Source: Pristionchus mayeri
Taxonomy: Eukaryota; Nematoda; Chromadorea; Rhabditida; Neodiplogasteridae
Direction: 5' to 3'
Assembly (NCBI GenBank): GCA_036245805.1
Contig: BTRK01000006.1
Span: forward strand, 41,324,520 to 41,388,519
DNA: 64,000 bases
Shown here in pieces: positions 22,101 to 33,910 of the stretch. Within the stretch, counting starts at the first letter, position 1. Each line of letters opens with the position of its first letter. A program made the translations under genes and the position numbers. Below the pieces are notes generated by a model that worked only from the letters and a program-made list of their open reading frames with translations, was not told where the DNA came from and searched no databases.

Positions 22101-24446
22101 AAATGAAACTCTTCATTTCTCGTCCTTTCTCATCAGTTCGAAAGATGAAGAGATGCATTCTTTTGCAAGTCTTCTCTAGAGAAACTGATCCATCCAGGGT
22201 GCACAACACTTCTCTTCTGGCCAAGCAAATGAGTGGTTGAGAGTGAACTAAGGAATCGGGCTGGGCAAAGAATCAGAGGAGTGCCGTCATCGTCGATGGT
22301 AACTAACGGTGGGAATGGCCTGGGTGGTGGCCTCTCTCTTCCTGGTCGTCTTCCTCGTCTCGCAGACTGTCGCATCGTACTTGATGTCGTCAACGATGAG
22401 GATGCCAGGAAGAGTATTCGGACTGATCATTATCTAAAAATCACTTCATATAGCTTATTCCAGAAACATTATTTTCGAATTTTCGAAAGTACAATCTAAC
22501 CAAGCGGAATAAATGAATGAAATAAAAGGCATTTAGATGATGGACTTGTATTGCCCTCCGCACTTTCTTATTTCTTTCCCCATGTTGAAACTAGTGCATT
22601 CGATGCAAATCAATAGAACAATGATAAATTCTCACCCTGAACGGCCGTTGCATTTCGGGTATCTTCAGCAGCACTTTTCCGGGCATCACGGGCGACTCGA
22701 GCATGCCGGTGCAGTTGAACTTCACCCCTGCCAGGTCGGTCAGACACACCTCCAGATCAGCATTTCCTGCAGAATCCAAGCTGATATTTGTGACTGGGAG
22801 TGCTCTTTAGTTTTCAGAATTTTCGTGCTCAATCTCTTTATTTGCCTCTTTGTTGGCAATTCAATACAAGCTCATTCCGCACATTCTTTATTTCAGACAG
22901 CGTTTGTCAGGAGAGCAAGTTTCAATTTTCAATTGTGTCGTTCATTATTTCACTCGTTCTGATCAAGCTAGATGACGCGTATTCATGTACATACCAATGG
23001 CCCAGTAGATGAATGACAGGGAGGAGGCTCCTTCCTGGCATGCTATCGCATCAGAGAGGAGCACATCCGTCTGCTGGCCCCTTATCTCGATGAGCGAGAA
23101 GGGCTCCGCTGCAAAAAGTGAGTCAGCTCTCCATCCTGGCTTCGGAATGTGTCTCTTCCTTTCGCGTGCTCAACTCAAGCCAACGAAAGAGCACGCGGAA
23201 TGAAGAGAGTCAGAAGTCAGCGATTGCTCATATCATTGACACGAACACTTCTCAACAATGTTTGAACAGCGCAAAGAAGCGAGTCTGAGCGCGATCGAGA
23301 TATCCCTCAACAATACCCTCTAGGTACGAGAATGATGATGAGAACTGAAGTACGAAAGTAAGAGTGCTTTCCGCCTGCATGTGTCTTTCCCTCGAATCGA
23401 GGTTGATAAATGCTTTGAATTCAACTTTATGGACACTAGGTGATTTGGTTCACTCCAAGATATGGGCATTATCGCAGGCAGGGAGCTGCCGGCGAACAAT
23501 GGGGAAGGAGCAGTAAAAAGGCGCGTTTACTCACAGGGTAATTGCATCGTTCCAGTGGCAGCCAGCCAGAGAAGACTATCCGGCTCCCCCTTCGCAACCC
23601 GCCATCGATCCAAGTGAGAACCTGCGGGCAATATCATGAATTATGTTCAAAAACAAGGTAAAAGTGCAGATTTTTTGCTGTTGTTCTTGTGCCTTACGGA
23701 AAGAGTGTGAGCTTGCGTGAATTGAGTGTATGCGTCTCTTCGACAGATGAAAGCTTTTGCACTAGTAATTCGCACATTCTTCACACTTGCAAGCTCTAGC
23801 TCCCGTTAGAGTAAAGTCAGGACTTATTTTGTACATGATTTCATCGATTTTCAAATGCAAAAAAACTGGGGAAAGAATTTACAAACCAGCGGAGGTCCAT
23901 CTGCACTCCGTGTCGAAGGAGCAATCGTAGTTGATGAGGGGATTGTCGACGGGGACGGAGGGAAGATCACTCGTCGTCACGAACAGTCCCAGTGCCACCT
24001 AAACGGAGAGGATTATCTCGCGAATGCACAAACATGACCTCCCCCATTTCGGAAGGAGAACACCTTTGATCCCGTGGAATGAACAATTAGAAGTTTCAGG
24101 AGTGAGACTAGAATTGAGAACAAGGAATGATCGAGATCGATTCTTACTAGCCTAGAGAGAAAGTTTGGACAAATTGCGCTATTAGATATTTCAGTAAAAT
24201 GCGGAAATTGCGCAATGGATTGAATGCACGAACAAGTGGAGGATCAATGTAGAAGGATCTATGTTTCACGTTAGATTCACAATTTTCGTCTAGGAAACTA
24301 CGAAAATTCGAAGAATTAGGTGAGGAGAAGGAATACTGAAGAGATAAACTACGGAAAGGGGTTCACCTGGAGTATTCTGCTGACGAGTGCATTGGGCGCA
24401 TGGTGCATCGCAGCTGCGGCGTTGATTCGGTCTCGATACGAGGTCA
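16192..24446 (-). CDS. Multi-MAM-domain, mucin-like secreted or membrane protein
   Basis: Large probable extracellular protein of about 20 exons. It starts MTSYRDRINA at 24446; an N-terminal hydrophobic run (VSRILQVALGLFVTT) could be a signal or anchor. Three divergent MAM-like adhesion domains are visible. MAM 1 (about 24000-22300) has DCSFDTECRW, SSLSFIYWAIGNADLEVC and ILIVDDIKYDATVC. MAM 2 (about 20700-18820) has LLCDFKEEFACQW and NNYLIIDEVFISEN. MAM 3 (about 18060-16700) has LNCNFDGDL, GDVAILESPKFNLSSSL, RWNTVHVQLPPGT and TSIALDNMRVAIC. Between them are Thr/Ser-rich linkers (22048-21430, about 20930-20810, 18780-18690, 18345-18240) suited to O-glycosylation. The C-terminal exon (16192-16455) is Arg/Ser/His-rich and shows no membrane segment. 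Cell-surface or cuticle adhesion is inference. Confidence 0.72.
19305..19758. repeat. Long near-perfect palindrome (foldback)
   Basis: Two arms of about 214 bp are separated by roughly 25 bp. The left arm starts TATCGTACATGTCAGCGAAA and the right ends TTTCGCTGACATGTACGATA. The centre is AAAGCTCACCGAAGCTTT, itself inverted. Only scattered mismatches are seen. It lies in an intron of the MAM gene, between exons at about 19827 and 19190. Confidence 0.92.
20040..20100. repeat. GAATGA/GGAAGGA microsatellite-like tract
   Basis: Imperfect repeats of GAATGAA and GGAGGAAGGAATGA in a MAM-gene intron. Low complexity only. Confidence 0.6.
20996..21065. mobile_element. Short MITE, family CTAGGTCGGATG, copy 2
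   Basis: About 70 bp with inverted ends AGGATGAGAACTAT and ATAGTTCTCATCC. The interior differs from that of copies 1 and 3. It lies in a MAM-gene intron. Confidence 0.55.
21339..21430. mobile_element. Short MITE, family CTAGGTCGGATG, copy 3
   Basis: About 90 bp with inverted ends CTAGGTCGGATGAGAACT and TTCTCATCCGACCTAG, the best preserved of three. It abuts the 3' end of the Thr-rich exon of the MAM gene and may supply part of the intron there. Confidence 0.65.
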
Positions 24447-25921
24447 TCGCATCGATTATCGATTATCGATCGGCAAATTGCCCCTGCAACGAGATACGGC
24501 TTGAGATCCGATACGATTTCGATTCTTCATTATAACTCTCTATTGCTCGTGAAACGGAAGATAATGTACGAAACGAATGATGGTGGTGTGAATTTCGAAA
24601 GTAAACGGCAGGTCACATAAGAAGCGAGGACAAGAACCAGCAAGAAAGGACGGCTTCGGAATGGTCCGAAGGCGGGGTCAGCAGATAGGAGATCGACTCT
24701 GTGTGCTCATTTCACCTCTTCTTTTGTGTCTGACATGGGTGAGGGTAAGGAGGGGGGAGGGGGGCGAGGGGGGGGGAGGGGGGGGGCTAAGGCGAGAGGA
24801 GGGATCAGTCACTCTCTCCCTCCTCAATCTCGCGGCATTCACACATATCTCCTCTCGATCTCAACCTGTTTGCTAGTAGCTGCCAGTGATTGGAAGGATA
24901 TGCCTTGAACCCGAGGGAAGGTCAAGGGGAGAAAAAGGAGAGGAAGCACGAGTGACCACGAGGGGATTCGCACTCAAACAGGAGAAGATACTCGAGTATA
25001 AGGGGCAAAAGGAGAGAACGAGTCACTCCAGTCACGTTCTACCCCATTGAGAGGGAGATCGACCGCTTGAGACGGAAGAATTTGAGGGGAAACGAATATG
25101 GAGGGAAGTGAGTTGAGAGGGGCAAGGAATGAGGGAGAGAATGGGGGGACTAATTGAGAGGTAATTGATACAGAAGACGATAGGGCAACAATGGGCAGGT
25201 AAACACAGTGGACATGTTTGAGACGACGACTCGAGATGAATAAAGATCTGCTGCCCCCGAATGAACGAATGGTGCTCCCCCGAGATGAAAGGCGATCGGA
25301 TACCCAAAGAAGACTGAGATTGAATGGGGAAGAATGAACTCTTTCTCTATCTCAGACGATTGACTGCCCAAGGGAAGAATGAGGAGAGGATGAAACATGA
25401 GTGAAAACACTTGAAAGAGGGGTGGGAGATTTGCCCTGAACCCGCGGAAACTCGTGCAAAATCCGCGAAGTAGCAATGAAACGGGCCGAGTCGAAACTGG
25501 ATGTGCTTAGAGAGCGGAATGCTGTATATATGGGAGGAAGAGAGTAGGGGATGAAAAAGAGAGGGGGATAGGTGGTTGGTGGTAGGAGATACAATGGCTG
25601 GTGACTGAGTGCGAATGAGTATAGTGAGATAAGCCAAGGGCGAGAGGGAGAAGAAGCAGTGAGTCTGGTAATGATCTGGCTATTGCATCAAGTGGCGATC
25701 CATGGGGAACTCGTTTATGCCCCCTCCTCCTCAGCCAATATTCTCAGACATTTAACAGCGAGCAAGAACAATAATTAGAGCTATATTTACAGTATTAAGT
25801 TATGAGATCATAACAGAATTCACAATTCGGGTCAATGCCTCATAATACTACGGACTCCCTCGACATGGCGAGATGTGAGGGAGAGCAAAGAATGAGGAGA
25901 TCGCGGCATTCTTTCACGTAA
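24447..25921. other. Intergenic between MAM and astacin genes; G-rich tract
   Basis: No supported exon. At about 24738-24795 a run of G blocks separated by A, C or T could form G-quadruplexes and sits about 300 bp upstream of the MAM-gene ATG. The region 24900-25700 is purine-rich on the plus strand and gives only spurious frames. Confidence 0.6.
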
Positions 25922-28900
25922 TCATCGTCCTAGGAACATCTGGATGAGATTCATGATATTCGGCACTTGGGCGGACGTCGTGTGCAGTACGTTCGGTAGC
26001 TGCGTCCTCACGTACTTCTCGAATGTGTCGTCGATGCCGGCTTCTGATCCCAACAACGACGTCAGCCCTCCCGCACCTTCCCACGCTGCGGGAGGAGGCT
26101 TCGGAAGACCCGCGGAGCTGTCTGAAAGATATATATTCGTGTTTTCTGATCGTTTTCTCAGTGTCCGAAACTAATATAAAGACTAGTGGAGAATGGGATT
26201 TTTTAAGCCTTCATCAGGTTGTATCTCATCCAACTCATCATTATGCATGAACGATATTTTCCCATGTATTTATCCCACTTGCCCACCTAGAATGTATCGA
26301 ATGGTGAAGTTGGCAGGTCGTTCAACAGCAACAGAGCTGACAATCACTTGATTTCCCTCCGAAATGATCGGGCCGGGAACGGCGTTACAACACTGTCTGT
26401 AATGACTCAACCCCTGATCGATTACATCCCCTCGGGCGAGTCACCGGTTCCCCTTTTTCTCTCCCCTCTCTCTCTCCCCAATCGGATCTGCCAAGCTGGG
26501 GTTCGCAGGGGGAGATTCCGCTTCCTTTTGTGACGCAATAGCGTGAATATCACGTTTTGATGGTATAATGCAGCATTCGTTCCAGAGGAGAAAACATGAA
26601 AATGCCCGAAGATATGACTCTCTCGCATTACAGACTCAACTTCTCCTCTATCCAGTGTCATGGGCATGAAATTGACCTGAATCCAGTCTGCTCCAGTTTC
26701 GAAGTGTGCTTGATCTCCAAGTAGTTATCAGCACAGGAAGAATCGCACTTGTAGTTGCTTTCCAGCACCTCGAAGTGGATCTTCCCCACGGGTGTCTGCA
26801 AGTAATGACATGCCATAATTTTTCAAATTTGAAATAAGTCGCTCGTATCATTCAAAACGTCAAGTTCAACGTCAACTTAGTCTTCAACTTCAAAAAAGCC
26901 TTAGAAACACCTCAGGAACAACAAGTTCCACGAGTCATACTACACCCTCTGGAATGACCTTCCCTCAATGGCCTCTTGATGAATCACGCGACATCACTCG
27001 ACCTTAGTCTTTCTCTACTCACGTATAGCTTCCAGTTGCATTCTCCGATCTTGTTGTTGGTGAGAGTCTGCCAGAGGCCCGTCACCAGAATCTCGCCCCC
27101 GCAACCAGCTGAATGAAGTAAAGTAGGAATTGGAAATAGCGATAATTGCGAAATATCATAATTCTATGATACAAGCTCTCATATGGATCTTTTATAGTCT
27201 GCAACATCTCGATCGGTGATAGAATGCTCAGAGATTTTTGTTCGTCGATGTATGGAAACAGCATCAGAAGCCAAATTTGGGCAGAGACTATGCACAAGGA
27301 AGACATATTTTCCCACTAGCTATCTCTAGCCGAAAAAAACACTTTTTCGGCACATACTTTCCTAATTTCCCACGATCTCTCGCACTCTGACAGGCTAGAG
27401 AACGTGTAAAACAATGAGAGTAAACACCAGGGGACACCAATGAGCAGTCTGATCATCGATCGTAGCGTGACCATCTAGAGGGTAATTGGAGCGCCCAGGG
27501 CAGAGGGCAAAGAATAGCCCCTATTGAGAACAGAAACATTCTGGAGAGGAAGAGGCAACCCCGGTGTATTCATGATCAACAAGTGGTTTGAGGGAAGAGT
27601 ACTCAATTGCTGAAGACGCCAAACTTCCCTCCTTGTCTATTGTTTCGTTAGGGCCATCAACTAACTAATTAATTAATTGATTAATTACGGGTAGAAGTAG
27701 CGATTCTCTCGCATCTGATTCCTCCGAGTCCGGGCGGACACTTGCATTTCGAGCAGTCCAGAGGGTCCTCATACCCGCCATTTTCACAGAGAAGATTCGT
27801 TTTGCAAATGTCTGAATCGAATGATTATCAGGAGATTGAAATCAAGGGCAATAAATGAACAGAAAAAAACGAATTGATGTTTCTCTTGTAAGAGATGAGA
27901 AAAGAACTATTGGATCAGGCAAAGAGAATAGGCAATATCTGAGAATGATGGACAGAGAAGAGAACTTAGTGAAAGGATCCAGCAAAGGAAGATGAGTGAA
28001 AGTGAAAAGCGGGATTGCGCAAGGGATTTAATTATCGACGAGGAAAGTGAATGGGGAAGTGAGAGGGGGGCTCACGACTGCAGTAGAGGCGATTCGCGTG
28101 CTTGACGTCCACGAAGGAGATGTCCGCCCGCTGGCCAATAGTGTGCTGCAATCGGAGTTAGCAATTCGAGCTGGAAATTCGCGCATTCGTCTATTGTCAT
28201 CATTTTCCATTCTTTCGCTTTTTTACTTTGCCTAATATCCGTTTGAAATATGCAGTCGGCTCTCATCAATACCTGGAATCGGTGGTCCTTCGTCTCGATG
28301 GTGACGTACTTCCAGTCGTTAGTAAAGGCCTAAATAGAGTAATAAATTCTGGTCTAAACTCAACTAGAAATTGACCGAAAAAACTGTATATTTCTAGCAG
28401 GCTGGAAAATTCACCCTCACCTGAGGTCCGTAGTGCATAACCGATCCGAAATCGTATGGGATGTCCTTGTCCTCGATGTCCATTCGCTTCTCGAAGTTCC
28501 CCTACAGATCAAGGTCATCCTTAACGATGAGCTCATCTCTGCTTCACCTTGGTTCCCTTGACGATGTGATCTTCGTTTATGTTGATGAACGTGTCTCGAT
28601 CGGGTCGACTCTGCTCGTGCCAGAAACCGAGCGCGTGACCGATCTCGTGAGCCACGATTCCACCCTAAATCCAAGATTCAGGAGGCATGACTTTTGGTCA
28701 TGATTCAGAAGAATATTGAGTAAAGGGCAAATTGGTGAATTTTAATGAAAATCACATGACAAGGTACAGAAAATAAGCATCCATCTGATTGGGGTGAGAT
28801 AGATACAGCAGTAACTCAAACAATCGTCTTACTCCTTCACATCCGTATCCAATGGAGATCCACTGCTTGCCTCCGATGCGACCCACGCTAGAGTAGCATC

Positions 28901-30616
28901 TGGAAAAACGATAGTTTGACGTCGTCGTCGAGGCGATATCGATGACGTTTTCTTCACTTGTCTTTGAACCGTAACCAATCAATCGATTGTATACCACGAT
29001 CGTTCATCTTAACTCTCTTCATTTTTGCCGTTCTTTCAGAATCAGAAAGGTGAATTGATTGCTTGATTACGAATAAAAGTCGATTATCAACTAGAGTGCG
29101 GCATTTCGGAAGTCTTGAACGAATAAAGCGGGTAGAATGGAAAGTCCGGAATTGCTCCTATCATCTCGACCCACCCTCCTCCTCGGAAGTACTCGACGCT
29201 GTCTCTCTGATGGGTATGGGGCACGAATCGAATGCACGTCTCCCTCTCCCACTTCGCCATCCCCTTTCGGATCACTGAGACCCATTTGCCTGAAGACGAG
29301 AGAGATCAAAGATCACTTGTCACATCACACAGAAGTACCGTCAGCGTGCTTCAACGAGTAGGGCACGGTAGCGTTTGGCCATCGGAATCGATCGCCGATG
29401 ATCGCTTTCCTCTTTGCGCGTCGTCTCAGCTTCTTGCCTGAGAGAGATCAAAGATCGACATTCTTGTCTACAGAATATCCGCACTGTGATTTTTCACAGG
29501 CACTTCAGGGATTGAAAAGGCAGTGGGAGAAGTCACTACAATGGCTATAAATTGCCCATCGTATTGCCCACTCTCCATTCCAATGAATAACACAAGTTGT
29601 ACTCAATCCCCCTCAATCACGAATGTGTTCTTGCATAACACTATCTATCGCGTAACTTGTTTTTGCGAATACAACCGGTAAGCTCTAGCTACACCTGAGG
29701 ATCAGGCCAATGAGACGGATTATCTGCGCCACTTCTGCGAACTTGCGCTTTCTAGAGTCACAAACTGGTTGGTTATCACTCGGTTATGGGATTGTATGAC
29801 ACGGAATTCTATAGGAGGAGTTACAGAGATGAGAGAACGCAGAGATACAGGGAAATCTCTCGGATTTACGTGCTTTCTCGGAAGGAGTATGCGAGTGGAG
29901 TCACCTGTAACTCGCTCTTGGAAGTCGGCGATTACATCGCTCATCTGCGAAGTAGTGAGCACGAGATCGCTCTCAAAGACCTGCAACATCGAAATACTTA
30001 GGAAATTATCGTATTTCTCTTCGGGAAAGCTCGAGAGTATTCATCACACCCCTGCAGATTCTTCGAAATCGAAGGTGCAAACCTGATCGAGGATTCCTTT
30101 ATTCGCTGCGTACTCCGTTCGATCAACGTATTTGTAGGAGATGGGAGTCTGAAATGGTCGACGATAACAAAGGGTGAGTTCGAAGTTTAAGTCCTCTCTT
30201 CATTGGCACTCTCCCAAAGATCGGTCGGATTGCGAGAGAGTTCATAGAATGCTTACAACCGAGATCCGTCTCTCGAACTCGGGAACTCACCGATCCGAAA
30301 TTGGACCTTCTGTTAGGCGTGAGCGGGATGTTGTCAGTCATCTTGAAGAAGCCTTTCATCATTTTTTGGAAGTTGTCAAGGTCATTCCTGAAGTGAGAGT
30401 GAAAGTAACCGTGTGAAGAGCCAATGGTGTGGCCCTGAGCAGGGAGAGCTTAGCAAGCCATGACTCTTCTTTCTGCATATTCACTCTACGAGAAGATCGG
30501 TGAGAGAGCATAGAGCAAGAGTTATTGCTTGCGATGCCATCCTGAGCAGGAAAAAGGAAGGGAACTGACTGTGAATGGACGGTGCCGAGGAAAAGGAGGA
30601 TCAGCAGTCGACGCAT
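25922..30616 (-). CDS. Secreted astacin metalloprotease (NAS family) with EGF and CUB
   Basis: Zinc endopeptidase of the astacin (M12A) family, secreted. Order of parts: signal peptide [15 protein letters not shown] (start 30616); prodomain exons at about 30290-30396, 30080-30148 and 29890-29983; a furin-like cleavage site in [12 protein letters not shown] (near 29420); then the catalytic domain. Visible are CIRFVPHT (near 29230), the zinc and catalytic signature [19 protein letters not shown] (about 28595-28655), the Met-turn SVMHYG (near 28440) and [12 protein letters not shown] (near 28140). An EGF-like exon ([20 protein letters not shown], about 27700-27811) follows, then a CUB domain (about 27110-26290, starting [11 protein letters not shown]), and a tail ending IQMFLGR-stop. 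All zinc ligands and the catalytic Glu are present. The architecture matches nematode NAS proteases acting on cuticle or hatching; which member is unknown. Confidence 0.9.
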
Positions 30617-30988
30617 TGTTCGAAATACTCCCAGCTCTTCCTTCCTTCCTTCCTTCCTTTACTCTTCTAGGACAAGGACAGCTTCACTTCCCGGGGTGAC
30701 GCAGGATTAGGTCAATGCGGGGCGATCGAACAACCAAACCGAGTGAGGAAAACAAACGAGTTGCGGAGGAGTGTCGGTTACCTAAGGGAGACCGACCTTG
30801 TAATGCTTCTCCCTCTTCCTTCCTCCTCTTCCTCCCCCTCTCCCCTCCCCCCTCCTTTCTCCTCTCATTGTGACTCACTGTTCGTGTGAATGGAAAGAAA
30901 GTCGTTTATGCGCTAATGACAGACAATATTTAGACGAATAGATATCGGATGTGTACAGACAAGAGGACGATCGAGATCGTGGGTGGTC
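30617..30988. other. Astacin promoter side, divided from next gene
   Basis: 5' flank of the astacin gene and 3' flank of the next minus-strand gene. It contains TTCC tandem repeats (30641-30660) and a CT-rich stretch (30810-30870). No gene seen. Confidence 0.5.
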
Positions 30989-33910
30989 TCAGTAGTGGTA
31001 TCCACCGGGAGAGCCGTAGCCTGGATTGTACGCAGCAGCCGGAGGGGGAGGGGCCAGAGAGAGCTGCAATGAGAGAGAGAGAGAGAAAGAAGGTCGAGAG
31101 CGTGATGGGATCGTTCGTCCCGTTCAAGGCTGAACGGACAAAGGAAGGGCGATGCCCTGCCTGTCTGTAAGCATCGTGACAAACTCCAACTTCCTAGTCT
31201 AGCACATTCGAATTCTCTTCGAATTGTGCGAACTATAACCAATAGATTACAAAAGGGAATCGTCAATGTGCTTTGGATAATAAATATGTATTTTCGAGAT
31301 AACGAGTAAAGTTCATGTCATAGATCAAAGTTCACCACCCTTTCATTCTCTCACCTGTGAGGGTGCAGGGGAGAGTCCTGCATTGGTGAGCAGTTCCTTC
31401 TTCTGGTTCTTATCTGCCGATCGATTGAAGAGCCAGCAGAAGAGAGTGGCGAAGAGGGCGATGAGCATCAGGATGCAGAAGATCACGATCAAGGCCACCG
31501 CCCAGCCGTACTTGTCGCGCCTGCAGTTAGTTAATTCATTCATTTATTCCTTCAGAGACCATGCTTCTCGTGCGATTCGAGAGTTGAGAGAACTTGCTTC
31601 TCAGAACTCAGATTATTGCGCCTAAATCGAGATAAATATTCGAAAATCAACACCGTTTCTCAAAGCTCTCTACACTACTTTGAAAGGAGACCGAGCTATC
31701 GTCTTCGTGCGTCTTCGTTTTAGCACTGTCTGATAATGTTGGAAAAGGTGGGACGAAGGAGTTAGGGAGTAATAGTGAGTAACAGAAGATATCATCTCGG
31801 AATTTAAATTAATTTTAGCTTGCAAATTATTAAAATTTCTTGTTGCAGCCTATTCCACCAAATCCCTCGACTGTCGCTCTCTGTGATCAGCTCGTTATCA
31901 GAGGATCAGTGCAGAAGAACGAGGAAGCCAGAGGGCTTGCCCTCCTTTCTCTCCCTCTCCCCCACACCTCCTCTCCCTACTTCTTTCGCTAATCCGCAGA
32001 CGTGCGCTATCTCAGCCATTCTGTTTGCACATGATTTCTACTGCTGACACCGAAGGAGAGAGAGAGGGAGGGAGAGAGAGAGAAGTTGCCCTGAGGCAAT
32101 GCTAGGTGTCAAGTGGGGGGGGGGGGGAAGGATCAAGGGGAATTACAGGCGAACGCGCACTCTGATCAGCGAATCTTTCTAGTGCACAAACATTGCGAAA
32201 CTTCGGATACGAGTCAGTCATCAGACATATAATTCAAAAGCTCCCGCGGGAAGGAAATGCAATCGCTTACTGTGAGAATCGCGGCAGAAATCAACTATTG
32301 TCAGTGGAAGAAGAGCAGGAAGGGAGGAGAGTTTTGCTTCTATATTCACACTCCCATCACATTTGCGCATAAGATTTCCTAATCTCGAAAATAACAGGAA
32401 TGAATCTACGGGAAACAATAATGAAAAATTGAATAAGAGGAGGAGAAGCTGAATCATCTGCTCAGACAAATGCGCTTCATTGTTCTCGGTATGACGAAAG
32501 AGAGACGGATGAAGAGTGAGAATCGAATAATGCATGTAATACTTTCGATTGGTTCGTTTGCACATTGAATTGAAACTTCGTCACTGATGAGAGCGACGGA
32601 AATCAGATAACTCTTGCAGAAAGCCGCGACGACTAATTGTGAATTTCCTTTATAAATTTTAGGAATGGCCATAATTTTTCCCTTACCACGCATCATTGGG
32701 ACAGCAGGTGGAGGCGCAGCAGCCAATGTCCTTGTAGCACTGCTCGATCACCGTTGAGGCAGAGTTAGCTACGCTGTAGACACAGTCGTAGAAGGAAGGA
32801 TCTAGCGCTGCAAAATGTTGATCTTACTCTTGTTAGCGCTTGTTCGTAAGACCTCCCATGCTATCTCGCTCTTTCTATTACAGTGGAACAGTTGAGTGCC
32901 CTTCACTTCGTTCTGATCTTTTCCAAAAATGCAGAACAATGGCATGTTTTCCCGGATCCCTCTGGCTATTGCAACCCCGTTTTCGCTCGATCTGACAGAT
33001 GTGTGTGAGAGATTTCGTTGCCGTCGGCTTCGATTGAACAAACAAAGGAGGAAAAGCCTTCCCTCCCTCACCCCCTCGAATCCCCACAACCCCACCCCTT
33101 CTCTCCTCCAACTATCGGCGAAAGTGAACTGTTTTCTATCACAGCTGAGTAATAGTGACTCTCCGCTGATCTTCCGGAGGAGGGAAGGGAGAGGGTTACT
33201 CAGAGGGGAGTTAGAGGAACGATGCCATGCTATCTTCATTCTATGCAATCTCTCGCATCAGTCGAAAGAGTGTACGAGATCAAGAGGGTAAAATACAACT
33301 CTTGCAGAGCGCCGCAACGACTAGTTACGAATTTTACACACAAGGAGAGACAGGGAAATGAATTTCTGACTCACAGTTGATTCTCTGATCAATGAGCATC
33401 GATCGAACGAAGAATCCATTCTGCGAGGTATCCCTCTGGAGGCCGTTCGGGAAACCGTTGTTCGCTCCTGGGAAGCCGTTAGCGTTGTTGAATCCGTTGT
33501 TGAATCCATTATTATTGAATCCATTGTTGACGCCGTTGACGTCGAAGACTCGCTGCACAGTAGGCTGCGTGTTCGTTGCCACATACTGGAAACCTGTAAG
33601 AAACGACCGATTATTGATCAGTTCAGATGAAAGGAGCTACATTGGTAGAGCAATGGTCCGACTAACCTAATTTTGCATATTCTATCACTGGTTAGAGAAA
33701 GCGAGAAAGTTGGCAAAAATTAAGAGATTGCTCCGGTGGCTAGATCACAAGTACTGATAATTTGAACGAAAATACGAGAAGAAAATGGCCAAGCAATGTG
33801 AGAATGTTAACACTTGGACCAAATTAGACATACTAATTACTGACTAATTAACACCATTCGACCACACATACCTGGGGCGTCCCATCGGGACCACGGAGCA
33901 GAGTTGTCAG
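30989..33910 (-). CDS. Cys-rich single-pass membrane protein with Pro/Tyr tail (5' end open)
   Basis: Exons from 5' to 3': about 33872-33910 (LLRGPDGTPQ); about 33378-33588, Asn/Gly/Phe-rich with NNGFNNNGFNNGFNNANG; about 32692-32815, a Cys cluster in CYKDIGCCASTCCPND; 31353-31518, containing the membrane span WAVALIVIFCILMLIALFATL followed by basic KNQKKE; and 30989-31064, ending AAAYNPGYGSPGGYHY-stop. A paired-Cys ectodomain, one membrane span and a Pro/Tyr-rich tail recall Shisa/VOPP1-type adaptors; this is a resemblance only. The start codon is not fixed. An ATG at 34329 (MAGYSHTGQT, then a donor) could be the first exon, but its phase does not match simply. A 110-bp C-rich tract lies between. 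Confidence 0.6.
32040..32130. repeat. GA-repeat and poly-G run
   Basis: GAGAGAGAGGGAGGGAGAGAGAGAG (split here only by composition) and then a run of 13 G at about 32116-32128, in an intron of the Cys-rich membrane gene. Confidence 0.7.
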
